A stretch of 64,000 nucleotides of DNA from positions 1-64,000 of the forward strand of contig NZ_AODD01000009.1 of assembly GCF_000525835.1 (NCBI RefSeq). Direction: 5' to 3'. The translations under genes were made by a program, and so were the position numbers. Shown here in pieces: positions 16,702 through 26,977 of this stretch (positions within the stretch are counted from its first letter, which is position 1; every line of letters starts with the position of its first letter). The DNA comes from Listeria grandensis FSL F6-0971. Its GTDB lineage: Bacteria > Bacillota > Bacilli > Lactobacillales > Listeriaceae. The notes under the pieces were generated by a model. That model had not been told where the DNA came from and did no database searches. It saw only the letters and a list, made by a program, of their open reading frames with translations.

Positions 16702-17723
16702 TTATTTCACTTTATAAATCCAACCTTCTGGCGCTTCAATGTCACCAAACTGGATACCGCAAAGCTCATCATACAATTGCTTCGTCACAGGTCCAACTTC
16801 GGTTTCACTATAAAACACGTGGAAGTCGTCACCATTTTGGATGCCACCAATCGGTGAAATCACGGCCGCCGTACCACACGCACCAGCTTCTGTGAACTCG
16901 TCCAATTTATCGATGTACACGTCTCCTTCTTCGGCCTTCAAACCAAGGCGGTGTTCCGCTAAATAAAGTAAGGAATACTTCGTAATACTCGGTAAAATAG
17001 ATGGCGAAAACGGCGTTACGAAACGATTATCTTTTGTGATTCCAAAAAAGTTCGCTGCGCCTACTTCTTCAATTTTTGTATGTGTCGCGGGATCTAAGTA
17101 AATGCAATCGCTGAACTCACGGTCTTTCGCGATTTTACCTGGGTAAAGGCTTGCTGCATAGTTACCGCCTACTTTAGAGGCACCCGTACCGTTTGGCGCC
17201 GCGCGATCGTACTCCGAAATAATGAAGTTAGTCGGATTTAGGCCACCTTTAAAATACGGGCCAACCGGGCAACAAAATACAGAAAACATGAATTTCGGTG
17301 CTGTGCGAACGCCTAGATTATCGCCAATTCCAATTAAGTATGGGCGTAAATACATCGTTCCACCTGAACCGTACGGCGGCATGTAGCTTCATTCGCCGCA
17401 ACTACTTGCTTACACGCATCAATAAAACGATCTTCTGGAAATTCCGGCATCAATAGACGATCACAACTTGCTTTCATCCGTTTCGCGTTCTGATCTGGTC
17501 GGAATAAATTAATCGAACCATCTTTCGTGCGATAGGCTTTCAAACCTTCAAAACACTGCTGTCCGTAGTGAATCGCTGTGGAGCCCTCTGCAATATGGAC
17601 GACATTATCTTCTGTCATTGTCCCATCATCCCACTTGCCATTTTCCCAAATAGACACATAGCGCAAATCCGTTTTTATATACTCAAAACCAAGTGTGCTC
17701 CAATCAATATCCTTACTGCTCAT
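16702..17723 (-). CDS. ilvE: branched-chain amino acid aminotransferase (frameshifted as read)
   Basis: A PLP-dependent fold-type IV transaminase for leucine, isoleucine and valine, the last step of their synthesis and the first of branched-chain fatty acid supply. Full length would be 340 residues, normal for IlvE. MSSKDIDWSTLGFEY is the N terminus and GACGTAAVISPIGG the conserved C-terminal cofactor loop. One base is missing near 17385-17390: KQVVAANEA continues in another frame as YMPPYGSGGTMYLRPYLIG, restored if GAAGCTACATG were GAAGCTTACATG. AGGGTGGG precedes the ATG. Either a sequencing error or a recent inactivation; I favour an error. Confidence 0.88.
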
Positions 17724-17839
17724 GCGATTCCCACCCTTTTTCTTCTAATATTTGATTTGTTCATTATATCATAATTTCAGTGGATTGGAAAAAAGACTTA
17801 TAACCTTTTGAAAAAAAAACTGATTATTTAAGCAAAATT

Positions 17840-17869
17840 TTGCCGTTCTGCTTTATTTTGTGGTAGAAT
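17840..17869 (+). promoter_or_regulatory. promoter of esterase-GNAT operon
   Basis: TTGCCG (17840-17845) and TAGAAT (17864-17869) with an 18-base spacer; TGG directly before the -10 gives an extended -10 element. About 100 bases upstream of the esterase start. Confidence 0.55.
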
Positions 17870-17968
17870 GTTAGTACGTTATTTAAATTCAGCGCAAATT
17901 GGTTTATTTACAGACTATTGTCTAAAAATTTAGATAATAATAACGATCTAGGAAAGGGGATTATAAAA

Positions 17969-18718
17969 ATGACAGAAGCAAAAATGTTGGAAAAAAAGAT
18001 CTGGAGCACTGTTTTAAATGAGGAATTGGACTTATTAATTTACTTACCACCAACGTTTTCGCCTCTTTCGAAGTATCCATTTTTCCTAGTGCAGGATGGA
18101 AAAGATTATTTTCAATTTGGCAAACTGGCACGCTTCGCTGATGAATTAGTAGAAAGCAAAACCATTCAAGAGGCCATTTTTGTAGGCATCCCTTATAAAA
18201 CCGTGGAGGACCGACGAGCGAAATACCATCCAGACGGTGCGCAAAATGAGGCGTATATTCGCTTTCTAGCACATGAATTAGTACCTTACATCGAAGCCAA
18301 TTACCCGACATATCATATGGGTGCTAGTCGTTTCTTGATGGGTGATTCCCTCGGAGCCAGCGTTTCTCTCAAAGCTGCGCTAAAGTACCCACATACATTT
18401 GGAAATGCGATTTTACATTCCCCGCTCGTGAATGAAGAATTAATGACACTTGCCGAGAAAGCGAACCCTGCTTTAGTGAAGATTTTCCACGTCATTGGTA
18501 GTGAAGAAACCGAAGTCCCAACAACCGATGATAATGTCGCAAACTTTTTGGAACCAAATCTTGCACTTCATACTATTTTGGAAGCGCGTGGTTTTGATTA
18601 TTATTTTCAAGAATTCGAGGGCAAGCATCGCTGGAAATATTGGCAGCCTTTTGTGAAAGAAGCGTTGCAATTTATGCTAGATAAAGAACAGTTTGCCACC
18701 GAAGATATGACCGTTTAA
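17969..18718 (+). CDS. esterase of the enterochelin/S-formylglutathione esterase type
   Basis: A 249-residue alpha/beta hydrolase of the putative esterase (esterase D-like) family. The nucleophile is Ser in GDSLGASVSL (about residue 118), with Asp and His expected in EETEVPTTDDN and EGKHRWKYW near the C terminus. The protein has no signal peptide and is cytosolic. AAAGGGGA precedes the ATG at 17969, preferred over an upstream ATG lacking an RBS. It forms an operon with the GNAT gene 15 bases downstream. In Listeria the same pair precedes rpiA and dlt. Substrate unknown. Confidence 0.85.
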   Translation: MTEAKMLEKKIWSTVLNEELDLLIYLPPTFSPLSKYPFFLVQDGKDYFQFGKLARFADELVESKTIQEAIFVGIPYKTVEDRRAKYHPDGAQNEAYIRFLAHELVPYIEANYPTYHMGASRFLMGDSLGASVSLKAALKYPHTFGNAILHSPLVNEELMTLAEKANPALVKIFHVIGSEETEVPTTDDNVANFLEPNLALHTILEARGFDYYFQEFEGKHRWKYWQPFVKEALQFMLDKEQFATEDMTV

Positions 18719-18733
18719 GGAGGAAAAAGAAGC

Positions 18734-19168
18734 ATGACAGTACAGAAAGTAACCGACAAATCTGGGAAACAAGATGCATTTGATATTCGTAAGGAGGTTT
18801 TCGTTTTAGAACAAAAAGTAGATCCTGAGTTGGAGTGGGACGAGTTCGATTCACTGGACTCAACAATCATGTTTGTCGACTATGATGAAGATGGTACAGC
18901 GCTTGCGACAGGGCGATTTCGCGCTCTTCCCGAGTATGGCAAAGTAGAGCGCATCTGCGCCCGCAAGATAGCTCGTAAAAAAGGCAGCGGACGTCGCATT
19001 ATGGAAGCCATTGAACAAGAGGCAATCGCCCAAAAAGTTACCCTTCTGAAACTAGGTGCACAAACAACCGCGATTCCCTTTTACGAAAAACTAGGCTATG
19101 AAGTGTGCTCCGATATCTTCCTAGATGCTGGTATTGAACATAAAAATATGCAAAAACAAATAGGTTAA
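18734..19168 (+). CDS. GNAT-family N-acetyltransferase
   Basis: A 144-residue acetyltransferase of the ElaA/YjcF type. The acetyl-CoA-binding motif A is around ERICARKIARKKGSGRRIMEAIEQEA, with R-x-x-G-x-G/A spacing, and AIPFYEKLGYEVCSDIFLDAGIEH is the C-terminal signature. It would acetylate a small molecule or protein amine in the cytosol; the acceptor is unknown. AAGGAGG lies ten bases before the ATG, and the gene closely follows the esterase. A bidirectional terminator separates it from rpiA. Confidence 0.88.
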   Translation: MTVQKVTDKSGKQDAFDIRKEVFVLEQKVDPELEWDEFDSLDSTIMFVDYDEDGTALATGRFRALPEYGKVERICARKIARKKGSGRRIMEAIEQEAIAQKVTLLKLGAQTTAIPFYEKLGYEVCSDIFLDAGIEHKNMQKQIG

Positions 19169-19171
19169 GCA

Positions 19172-19212
19172 TAAAAAGGAGGCTCCCAAAATTCGGGAAC
19201 CTCTTTTTTATT
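19172..19212. terminator. bidirectional terminator between GNAT and rpiA
   Basis: GAGGCTCCC and GGGAACCTC pair around AAAATTC with A-rich and T-rich flanks on both sides, serving both convergent genes. Confidence 0.8.
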
Positions 19213-19879
19213 TATCTCGGACCTCCACGTTTCCATTGGAATAACCGATAACGATCGAAGTCGCATAATTCAAGAATAAACCATTCTCAACAACGCCGGG
19301 TAGGTTATTCAACCACGTGTTTAATTCCTCAGGATTGGTGACTGCCCCCATATGTAAATCTAAAATATAGTTTTCGCTGTCCGTTAAATAAACGCTACCA
19401 TCTTCATGATGACGCAACACTGGCTTGTATCCATTCATTTCTAGCTGACGCTCCACTTGCTTGTAACCAAACGGCACGACCTCAACTGGTAATGGGAAGG
19501 CGCCTAGTGTCTCCACAACCTTGTCTTCCCCAATAACCCAAATACTTCTTTTGGATGCTTGTGCTACTAGTTTTTCGAATAAAAGTGCACCACCGCCACC
19601 TTTAATACCCCGAAACAACCCATCAACTTCATCCGTACCGTCAATCGTCAAGTCAATTTCGCCAACCTCGTTTAAATCCATTAGCGGAATATTGCGCTCT
19701 TTCGCCAATTCTTCTGTTGCTTTCGATGTGACTACACCAGTAACATTTAGTCCATCAGCCACGCGATCACCTAATTTTTGAATCATGTAATAAGCGGTTG
19801 ATCCTGTACCAAGCCCTACAACCATACCATCTTGAATAAACTCACACGCCTTTTCTCCCGCGATTTGTTTACTATTCAT
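19208..19879 (-). CDS. rpiA: ribose-5-phosphate isomerase A
   Basis: A 223-residue enzyme converting ribose 5-phosphate to ribulose 5-phosphate in the pentose phosphate pathway. Conserved blocks are GLGTGSTAYYMI (about 24), DLTIDGTDEVDG with the catalytic acidic residues (about 85), IKGGGGALLFEK with the catalytic Lys (about 100) and PVEVVPFG (about 130). The start at 19879 (MNSKQIAG) gives the family length; a longer reading would add 41 residues with no homology. GAGGGGG lies upstream. Monocistronic and convergent with the GNAT gene. Confidence 0.95.
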   Translation of the reverse strand: MNSKQIAGEKACEFIQDGMVVGLGTGSTAYYMIQKLGDRVADGLNVTGVVTSKATEELAKERNIPLMDLNEVGEIDLTIDGTDEVDGLFRGIKGGGGALLFEKLVAQASKRSIWVIGEDKVVETLGAFPLPVEVVPFGYKQVERQLEMNGYKPVLRHHEDGSVYLTDSENYILDLHMGAVTNPEELNTWLNNLPGVVENGLFLNYATSIVIGYSNGNVEVRDK

Positions 19880-20002
19880 CTCCACAATCCCCCTCAAAAA
19901 GTTCATTCTCTCTCCATTATATAGAATTTCGAAGGTTTCGCATAGTCGTATCATACAAAGCTTCATAAATTGAATTATTACACTGCGAAACATTCCATAC
20001 AT

Positions 20003-20229
20003 TAAATACCATTTTTTAGTTTTTTTCTATTACATCTTACATTCTTCAAAAATTCACAAAAAGTTCATAAATATCCCTTCAAAACCTTATAAAATGTTGC
20101 CCAGTAATGCTTTTTCATAAAAAAATAATTTGTTGATGTAGTTTTATTTACATTTAAAACAGTCTTTCTATAAAAAAAAATAGTCCAAAATGCTAATTTA
20201 ATCTCCCGTAAACCCATTCTTACGTAACC
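20003..20229. other. AT-rich intergenic region upstream of dlt operon
   Basis: This 227-base stretch between divergent rpiA and dltX is very AT-rich with several A and T tracts. No coding sequence or clear RNA structure was seen. The promoter elements recognised for dlt lie just downstream, at 20230-20280. Confidence 0.5.
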
Positions 20230-20280
20230 TTACAAAAATGTAATTGGACATTTCCAAGAAAATGCGTTACATTATATAAA
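20230..20280 (+). promoter_or_regulatory. dlt operon control region with two adjacent inverted repeats
   Basis: TTACAAAAATGTAA (20230-20243) is a palindrome with five-base arms, immediately followed by TTGGACATTTCCAA (20244-20257), another palindrome. An AT-rich -10 candidate (TATATAAA, 20273-20280) lies 16 to 18 bases further on. In Listeria monocytogenes the response regulator VirR controls dlt; a binding site in this position is plausible but not proven. Confidence 0.55.
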
Positions 20281-20341
20281 TACATGACACTCGATTTTAA
20301 CATTTGTAATATTAAAGAAATATTAAGAGGTGATGCCCAGC

Positions 20342-20488
20342 ATGAAGAAGTTAAAAACCGCGATGTCTCATCCAAGAGCTATATTTATCTGGAAGACCTT
20401 GTTCTACTTGATTGTATTACTAGGCTTACTATGGTTCTACGGTTTCAAAAATCCAAACGACACAACCTTTATTTATAACGAATTTTAG
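20342..20488 (+). CDS. dltX: DltX, small protein of the D-alanylation operon
   Basis: A 48-residue protein starting MKKLKTAMSHPRAIF with one membrane helix (TLFYLIVLLGLLWFYGF) and the conserved tail NPNDTTFIYNEF. DltX precedes dltA in Firmicutes; its C-terminal peptide acts with DltB and DltD to pass D-alanine to teichoic acids. GAGGTGATG lies seven to ten bases upstream. It is first in the operon, 21 bases before dltA, and is too short for most gene callers. Confidence 0.93.
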   Translation: MKKLKTAMSHPRAIFIWKTLFYLIVLLGLLWFYGFKNPNDTTFIYNEF

Positions 20489-20509
20489 AGAGAAGAGAGG
20501 GGATTATGA

Positions 20510-22048
20510 ATGAGTGTATCTTTTTTCACTACTTCCATTAATGAACGAATCGATGAGTGGGCAACGAAGACACCGAATAAGTCTTGCTACGACTACCAAG
20601 GTGAGTCACTGACTTATAGAGAATTAAAGGAACAGTCAGACGCATTAGCAGTCTTTTTAATGCAAGTTTTAACGGATGATGCACCAGTCCTTGTGTATGG
20701 ACACATGTCAGCTTCGCAAATTGTTACATTCTTAGCTTGTTCGAAAGCTGGACGGGCGTATGTTCCCATCGATGTATCTATGCCAGCTGACCGCATTAAA
20801 CAGATTACAGAAGTTGCTAATCCTAGTCTAATTCTTTGCACCGAAACGCTGCCTGAGGAGGCTGTAACAGGGCATAATGATATCGTTACACCAGAACAAT
20901 TACATGCCTTTATTGAAAAAAATAAAGGAAAGCAACCTGCTACATCCCAATTTGTGAAAGCCGATGAGAATTACTATATCATTTTCACATCTGGAAGTAC
21001 TGGTGTTCCAAAAGGCGTTCAGATTAGCCATAACAATCTGGTTAGCTTCACGAATTGGATTTTGCAAGACTTTGGTATTAGTGAAGGCGAGCGTTTCTTA
21101 AATCAGGCACCCTACTCGTTTGATCTTTCAGTGATGGATCTCTATCCGTGCTTACTTGCCGGCGGGACACTAGTGCCACTTGATAAGACAATTAGTGCTA
21201 ATTTAAAAAGTTTGTACGAAGCCATTCCAGATTTGCAAGTGAACGTCTGGGTTTCGACACCCTCTTTTGTGGACATTTGTCTGATGGACGCTAATTTCAA
21301 TGGTGACATGAATCCGTCTATCACGCATTTCCTATTTTGTGGGGAAGTTTTAACGAAAGAAACGGCACGTGAACTGATTACACGCTTCCCTCAGGCTACC
21401 GTTTATAACACGTATGGGCCAACCGAGGCAACAGTTGCTGTTACTAATGTCGTGATTAATGCTGAAAATGTAGATACCTATCCAAGCTTGCCACTAGGCC
21501 GTATTAAGCCTGATACGAAACTTCTAATTATGGATGAAGATGGTGTAGCTTTACCTGACGGCGAGAAAGGCGAGATCGTTTTGGTTGGTCCCAGTGTTTC
21601 CAAGGGCTATCTAAATGAGCCTGAGAAAACAAATGCTGTATTTTATGCGGACACGCTTTTCCAAGCCTACAAGACCGGTGATTGTGGTATGATCATTGAC
21701 GGTATGCTATTTTTCCAAGGACGCTTGGACTTCCAAATTAAACTTCACGGTTATCGCATTGAACTTGAAGATATCGAGAATAATTTAAAAGAAGTCAGCT
21801 ATATTCGCTCTTGTATTGTTGTTCCAAAGATGCGCGAAGGAAAAGTGGACAGCTTAGTTGCATTCGTTGTTCCTTTTGCACACGATTTTGAGAAAGAGTA
21901 CAAACTAAGTGCTGCTATCAAAAAAGTGCTCGCTGAATCGATGCCAAGCTACATGATTCCACGCAAATGGGTCTACAAAGAAGAATTCCCACTAACGATG
22001 AACGGCAAAATTGACCGCAAGATGCTATCCAGTGAGGTGAATTCATGA
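20510..22048 (+). CDS. dltA: D-alanine--D-alanyl carrier protein ligase
   Basis: A 512-residue adenylating enzyme that activates D-alanine with ATP and loads it on DltC. Core motifs: FTSGSTGVPKGV (A3 P-loop, about 155), NTYGPTEATV (A5, about 300), YKTGDCG (A7), GRLDFQIKLHGYRIEL (A8) and NGKIDRK with the catalytic Lys (A10, near the C terminus). Cytosolic. AGAGAGGGGATT precedes the ATG; the stop overlaps dltB by four bases (ATGA). First enzyme of wall and lipoteichoic acid D-alanylation, which lowers the negative surface charge and protects from cationic peptides. Confidence 0.97.
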   Translation: MSVSFFTTSINERIDEWATKTPNKSCYDYQGESLTYRELKEQSDALAVFLMQVLTDDAPVLVYGHMSASQIVTFLACSKAGRAYVPIDVSMPADRIKQITEVANPSLILCTETLPEEAVTGHNDIVTPEQLHAFIEKNKGKQPATSQFVKADENYYIIFTSGSTGVPKGVQISHNNLVSFTNWILQDFGISEGERFLNQAPYSFDLSVMDLYPCLLAGGTLVPLDKTISANLKSLYEAIPDLQVNVWVSTPSFVDICLMDANFNGDMNPSITHFLFCGEVLTKETARELITRFPQATVYNTYGPTEATVAVTNVVINAENVDTYPSLPLGRIKPDTKLLIMDEDGVALPDGEKGEIVLVGPSVSKGYLNEPEKTNAVFYADTLFQAYKTGDCGMIIDGMLFFQGRLDFQIKLHGYRIELEDIENNLKEVSYIRSCIVVPKMREGKVDSLVAFVVPFAHDFEKEYKLSAAIKKVLAESMPSYMIPRKWVYKEEFPLTMNGKIDRKMLSSEVNS

Positions 22049-23223
22049 CAACGCCATACGGATCAATACTCTATTTTGCAGTATTGTTCGCTTTTTTAGC
22101 TCCGATTGTGATTGCTGGTTTGCTCGGTAAACGAATGCCAGTTTACAATGCTTTTGTAACGCTAGTTTTCATCTACATGATGTTCGCTGGCAATCCAATC
22201 CAAGCCATTGCCCTAATCGTTTTCGTTTTTTGGCAACTAGCGCTTGTGAGACTATACTTTAATTATCGTCAGAAACATAATCACGGTGGTATCTTTGTTC
22301 TCGCATTGATCCTCGCGATTCTCCCATTATTTATCGTAAAAGTACAACCTTTGCTTGCTGCAAACTCAACGATGCTTGGGTTTCTCGGGATATCGTACTT
22401 AACTTTTAAGGCCGCGCAAATGATCATGGAAACGCGTGATGGCTTGATTAAAGAATTGAACTCTTGGGATTTCATTAACTTTCTATTGTTCTTTCCTACG
22501 CTATCATCTGGTCCTATTGATCGCTTCCGTCGATTTAAAAAAGAAGCCGACTCACCACTAGATTCAGACAAATATGCGAATTTACTTAATCGAGGCATTT
22601 TCCTTATTTTCTTAGGTTTTCTATATAAATTTATTATTGCATACGTAATTCAAACGAACGCTATTGTTGGACTGGAGTATAACCTCCACCACCACGTCCA
22701 ATTCGGGTGGAGTTTGGTCGGTTATATGTATGCGTATAGTATGTATTTATTCTTTGATTTTGCAGGTTACAGCGCTTTTGCCGTTGGAGTTAGTTACTTG
22801 ATGGGCGTGCAAACACCGATGAACTTTAACAAACCGTTCGCTAGTCGCAATATTAAAGAATTCTGGAATCGCTGGCACATGACATTGTCCTTCTGGTTCC
22901 GTGATTTCGTCTTCATGCGTCTCGTTTTCTGGATGACGAAAAAGAAGTTTTTCAAAAGCAAGTTTACCGTAGCCTATATCGCCTATTTTGCGAACTTTCT
23001 TCTCATGGGAATGTGGCACGGACTTCATTGGTATTACATCGTTTATGGGTTATATCAGGCGGCTTTGATTGTCGGCTTCGACCTCTTTGAACGCTGGAAT
23101 AAGAAAAAGAAATTCTATCCGAAAAACAAAGTCACAAACGTGATTGGCATCGTGATTACGTTCCAGTTCGTCTGCTTCGGCTTCCTGATTTTCTCGGGTA
23201 TTTTAGACAAAATAAGTTTTTAA
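22045..23223 (+). CDS. dltB: D-alanyl transfer protein, MBOAT family
   Basis: A 392-residue membrane-bound O-acyltransferase with about 11 membrane segments. The invariant His of the family lies in LMGMWHGLHWYYI (about residue 330), and FWNRWHMTLSFWFRDF is the conserved reentrant segment before it. DltB takes D-alanine from DltC and passes it through a membrane tunnel to the outer side, with DltX and DltD. The start overlaps the dltA stop. Length is normal. Confidence 0.96.
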   Translation: MTTPYGSILYFAVLFAFLAPIVIAGLLGKRMPVYNAFVTLVFIYMMFAGNPIQAIALIVFVFWQLALVRLYFNYRQKHNHGGIFVLALILAILPLFIVKVQPLLAANSTMLGFLGISYLTFKAAQMIMETRDGLIKELNSWDFINFLLFFPTLSSGPIDRFRRFKKEADSPLDSDKYANLLNRGIFLIFLGFLYKFIIAYVIQTNAIVGLEYNLHHHVQFGWSLVGYMYAYSMYLFFDFAGYSAFAVGVSYLMGVQTPMNFNKPFASRNIKEFWNRWHMTLSFWFRDFVFMRLVFWMTKKKFFKSKFTVAYIAYFANFLLMGMWHGLHWYYIVYGLYQAALIVGFDLFERWNKKKKFYPKNKVTNVIGIVITFQFVCFGFLIFSGILDKISF

Positions 23224-23252
23224 ACTATATTAGGGTAAGGTGGTAAATTATT

Positions 23253-23489
23253 ATGGCATTTCGTGAAGATGTATTAGAAATTTTAGAAGAGATTACAGAG
23301 TCTGAGGAAGTTGTGGAGAACACTTCTGTGAACATGTTTGATGAAGGTTTACTTGATTCAATGGCAACCGTGCAATTTTTAATAGAAGTAGAATCGCGCT
23401 TAGGTATTACAGTTCCTGTTTCCGAATTTGATCGTGATGAGTGGGCAACTCCGGATCAAATCATCGCGAAACTTGAGGAACTAAAATGA
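23253..23489 (+). CDS. dltC: D-alanyl carrier protein
   Basis: A 78-residue acyl-carrier-like protein. The phosphopantetheine attachment Ser is in [13 protein letters not shown] (about residue 35). It is charged by DltA and docks on DltB. TAAGGTGG precedes the ATG by about ten bases, and its stop overlaps the dltD start by four bases. Confidence 0.96.
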   Translation: MAFREDVLEILEEITESEEVVENTSVNMFDEGLLDSMATVQFLIEVESRLGITVPVSEFDRDEWATPDQIIAKLEELK

Positions 23490-24757
23490 AAAAGAAGCTT
23501 TGGATGACATTTGGGCCTTTGCTTATTGCAGGGGCTGTGTTCTTATGCATCCTGTTCGGCCCAAGTTCCATCTTTGGTGGCGTCACACAAGGCACGATCA
23601 AAAAAAGCGCGACTTCTATGAGTACTACTGTCGTTCAAGGTGTTGCCATTCAACAAAAAATGCTTGCGGCAGATAAAACTTATTTACCTATTTTCGGTTC
23701 TTCTGAGCTTTCTCGGGTCGATCAATTCCATCCGAATGTGTTCTCCGAGAAATATAATCGTGGCTATACGCCATTTCTAATCGGTCGTCCTGGTACACAA
23801 TCACTCTCGCATTATTTAGATATTAAAGCGATGGGAAACGAGCTAAAAGGCAAAAAAGTCGTGTTTATCCTATCACCACAATGGTTTCAACCTGCTGGTG
23901 TTGATGATGGACATTTTGGTGGGAATTTCTCGCCACTGCAAGCGTACAAATTTGCGCTTTCTGACGATGCTCCAACACCTGAGAGAAGATATGCCGCACG
24001 CCGATTACTAAGTTATAAAGTCGTGAAAAACGATACGACTTTATCTACCTTACTTGAAAATATTGCATCCCCTGGTCCTAAAACCGAGGTCAATACATTT
24101 ACGAAAATGGCCGCTGCTGCCGAAATGAAAATTTTGCAGCGGAAAGATGATTTGGAATCGAAGTTTATTAAAGGATCACGCGAAGAAAAAGTCGCGAATA
24201 ACTTGAGATTGCTTCCTGACAAGTTAGATTACGCGAAATTAGACGAGCTAGCTACAAAAACCGGCGAGTCTAAAGTCGGAGCTAATCCATTTTTTATTAA
24301 GGATTCTTATTATCAGAAGAAACTGGCACCTACGATTAACCAGTTGAAAGATAGTCGAACGAACTTAAGCTACGATAAGTCGCCAGAATACAGTGATTTG
24401 CAACTTGTTATGGACGCGTTTAAAGAAGTTGGTGCAGATGTATTATTTATTAATCCACCTGTGAACGGTCCTTGGTATGACTATATCGGCGCTTCGAGAG
24501 AGAAATTACAGAAGTATTATGATAAGTCTGGAAAGCAAGTGAAGGATCAAGGATTTCAATATGTAGACATGTCGCGCTATAGCGATACACCTTACTTCTT
24601 AGAAGACACGATTCATTTGTCTTGGCGTGGTTGGGTCGTGATCGACAAACAAATCGATCAATTTATGAACAATAAGACCAAACCTAGTTATGAGAAAACG
24701 CCAAAACAGTTTTATTTTAAACAGCTTCTCCCTCCCAAAAAGGAAGTTAATAAATAA
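23486..24757 (+). CDS. dltD: D-alanyl transferase DltD
   Basis: A 423-residue protein with one N-terminal membrane anchor ([20 protein letters not shown]) and an SGNH-like hydrolase fold outside the cell. The catalytic Ser is in FGSSELSR (about residue 70), and Asp/His are in [13 protein letters not shown] near residue 375. DltD moves D-alanine from DltX/DltB to the teichoic acid backbone. It is the last gene of the operon and is followed by a strong terminator. Confidence 0.96.
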   Translation: MKKKLWMTFGPLLIAGAVFLCILFGPSSIFGGVTQGTIKKSATSMSTTVVQGVAIQQKMLAADKTYLPIFGSSELSRVDQFHPNVFSEKYNRGYTPFLIGRPGTQSLSHYLDIKAMGNELKGKKVVFILSPQWFQPAGVDDGHFGGNFSPLQAYKFALSDDAPTPERRYAARRLLSYKVVKNDTTLSTLLENIASPGPKTEVNTFTKMAAAAEMKILQRKDDLESKFIKGSREEKVANNLRLLPDKLDYAKLDELATKTGESKVGANPFFIKDSYYQKKLAPTINQLKDSRTNLSYDKSPEYSDLQLVMDAFKEVGADVLFINPPVNGPWYDYIGASREKLQKYYDKSGKQVKDQGFQYVDMSRYSDTPYFLEDTIHLSWRGWVVIDKQIDQFMNNKTKPSYEKTPKQFYFKQLLPPKKEVNK

Positions 24758-24805
24758 AAATAAGGATGTAGAGCACGTATTTAATACGTTTCTACATCCT
24801 TATTT
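24758..24805. terminator. bidirectional terminator between dltD and glmS
   Basis: AAATAAGGATGTAGA (24758-24772) and TCTACATCCTTATTT (24791-24805) form a perfect 15-pair stem with an inner ACGTAT/ATACGT extension, flanked by T-rich sequence on both strands. Confidence 0.9.
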
Positions 24806-24807
24806 GT

Positions 24808-26616
24808 TTATTCTACCGTGACACTTTTCGCGAGGTTACGTGGCTTATCGACATCACAACCGCGATGAAGCGCTGCGTAGTACGCTAGAAGTTGACACGG
24901 TACAACGCTCGCAAGCGGTGTCAGAAGCTCGTGTACTTTTGGTATAACGAATTGATCACCTGGTTGGTTCACGCCCTCCATCGAGAGGATACAAGCCTTA
25001 GCGCCACGTGCAAGTACTTCTTTTACGTTACCGCGAATATTCCAGTTAATGCTTTCTTGCGTGATTAGCGCAAGAACCGGCGTACCTTCTTCAATCAAGG
25101 CAATCGTTCCATGCTTCAATTCACCACTCGCAAAACCTTCTGCTTGGATATAAGAAATTTCTTTTAGCTTCAGCGCCGCTTCCATTGCAACGAAATAATC
25201 GATATGGCGACCAAGGAAAAAGGCGTTGCGTGTCGTTGCTAAATACTCACCAGCGATATGCTCGATGATTTCTTTGCTGTCAACCAACGTTTCCATCGCG
25301 TTGGCAACGATGCCTAGTTCCACCGTTAAATTGAAATCTTTGGCGATGCTAAGGCCTTTCTTACGACCTACAACGGTTGCTAGAATAGATAAAGCAGCGA
25401 TTTGTGCTGTATAGGCTTTGGTTGATGCTACTGCAATTTCTGGCCCAGCATGGAGGTGCATAGTGTGGTCTGCCTCGCGCTCAAGCGTGGAGCCTGGCAC
25501 GTTTGTGATCGTTAGAGAACGGTATCCAAGCTCTTTTACCTTCACCAAAACTTGACGACTATCTGCTGTTTCACCACTCTGCGTAATAAAAATGAAAAGT
25601 GGCTTCTCAGATAGAAGTGGCATATTGTAGCCAAATTCGCTGGAAACGTGAACTTCTACTGGTATTGCAGCTAATTTTTCAATCAGATTTTTACCGACTA
25701 GCCCTGCGTGATAACTTGTCCCGCATGCGACGATGTGAATACGATCGGATGCCAGTACTTCATTCACGATGGTTGGATTGACTGTTACCTCACCATCTTC
25801 ATTTTGGTAGGCTTGGATAATTTTACGAATCACAGCCGGTTGTTCATCTGTTTCTTTTAGCATGTAATGCGGATACGTTCCTTTTTCAATATCGGATGCA
25901 TCTAATTCTGCTGTGTAAGCCTCGCGTTCGATTTCTTCGCCATCTAGCGTTTCGATCGTTACACCATCGCGTTTTACAAGCACGATTTCTCCATCCATAA
26001 TTTCGACAAACTGATCCGTTTCACGAATTACAGCCATGGCATCACTTGCAATAACGTTGAAATCTTTGCCTTTTCCGATGAGGAGTGGGCTTTTATTTTT
26101 CGCTGCATAGAGCGTTTCATTATCTTCTTTATCGATCAGGCAAATAGCGTAAGAACCATGAAGTAAGCTAAGTGTCTTCGTGAATGCTTCCTTCGTTGTC
26201 ATGCCTTGGTTTGCAAACATTTCGATGAGTAGGACGATCACTTCTGTGTCCGTATCACTCGCAAAACTAGCATCAGCTAAATATTGATCTGTTAGTAAGG
26301 AGTAGTTTTCAATGACGCCGTTATGCACCATCGTATAACGCCCTGATTTGCTTTGGTGGGGATGTGCATTGGCGTGACTCGGCTTTCCGTGTGTTGCCCA
26401 ACGCGTATGACCGATCCCCATTTCACCAGATGCACCGGCTGGTACTTCTGCTCGCAAGTCAGCAATCCGACCTTTTTCCTTCGCTACGAGTACGCCATCA
26501 GATGATTTCAAAGCAATTCCAGCTGAGTCGTAACCACGATATTCTAACTTTTCTAGTCCTTCTAATAAAACTTCTTTCGCATTTTTCTTTCCAATAAATC
26601 CTACAATTCCACACAT
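24808..26616 (-). CDS. glmS: glutamine--fructose-6-phosphate aminotransferase
   Basis: A 602-residue enzyme making glucosamine 6-phosphate, the entry to amino sugar and peptidoglycan synthesis. The start at 26616 is required because Cys2 of MCGIVGFIG becomes the N-terminal nucleophile of the glutaminase domain (1-240). Two SIS domains follow (about 285-425 and 455-590), with [17 protein letters not shown] and the C-terminal [18 protein letters not shown] lies upstream. Expression is under a self-cleaving glmS ribozyme in the leader. Later sugar-nucleotide steps use GlmM, also in this window. Confidence 0.97.
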   Translation of the reverse strand: MCGIVGFIGKKNAKEVLLEGLEKLEYRGYDSAGIALKSSDGVLVAKEKGRIADLRAEVPAGASGEMGIGHTRWATHGKPSHANAHPHQSKSGRYTMVHNGVIENYSLLTDQYLADASFASDTDTEVIVLLIEMFANQGMTTKEAFTKTLSLLHGSYAICLIDKEDNETLYAAKNKSPLLIGKGKDFNVIASDAMAVIRETDQFVEIMDGEIVLVKRDGVTIETLDGEEIEREAYTAELDASDIEKGTYPHYMLKETDEQPAVIRKIIQAYQNEDGEVTVNPTIVNEVLASDRIHIVACGTSYHAGLVGKNLIEKLAAIPVEVHVSSEFGYNMPLLSEKPLFIFITQSGETADSRQVLVKVKELGYRSLTITNVPGSTLEREADHTMHLHAGPEIAVASTKAYTAQIAALSILATVVGRKKGLSIAKDFNLTVELGIVANAMETLVDSKEIIEHIAGEYLATTRNAFFLGRHIDYFVAMEAALKLKEISYIQAEGFASGELKHGTIALIEEGTPVLALITQESINWNIRGNVKEVLARGAKACILSMEGVNQPGDQFVIPKVHELLTPLASVVPCQLLAYYAALHRGCDVDKPRNLAKSVTVE

Positions 26617-26729
26617 AATAATATCCTCCATTTGGTATGAGAGCAGACGTATCCTGTATGCAAGCCCTCTATTTTTTGAAAAAAGGGCAGACTATTCCGT
26701 TGTCTGTTTTCCTTTTCGCGTTTCCATGG

Positions 26730-26884
26730 GGGGTAAAAACATGTTCCTTTCCACTCTGTTCACTAGGTCACCCTAATGGTTTGTAGCAAAGGCATCACGA
26801 TTGCATGTACAACCGAGGGACTCCCGCCGAATTTTCGATTAATCCCTTCCTCGTCAACTAGGACAATTACCTAGTTCTGGCGCT
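26730..26884 (-). ncRNA. glmS ribozyme (GlcN6P-sensing)
   Basis: The minus-strand leader contains the class signature: AGCGCCAGAACT at 26884-26873, AGTTGACGAGG, GGGATTAATCGA and ATTCGGCGGGAGTCCC. Cleavage is expected between A26884 and G26883. Bound glucosamine 6-phosphate acts as coenzyme; the cut mRNA is then degraded, giving feedback control of glmS. The 3' border is approximate. About 110 bases separate it from the start codon. Confidence 0.95.
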
Positions 26885-26934
26885 TCTATTTAATTTTGAG
26901 CGATCCTCCTCATTTTTTTCTAGGAAACAAAATT

Positions 26935-26964
26935 ATCATACCTCAAAGTTGTATAGTTCGTCAA
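26935..26964 (-). promoter_or_regulatory. promoter of glmS leader
   Basis: On the minus strand TTGACG (26964-26959) and TATGAT (26940-26935) have an 18-base spacer. Transcription would start about 40 bases before the ribozyme cleavage site. Confidence 0.7.
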
Positions 26965-26977
26965 GCCTTATATAATG

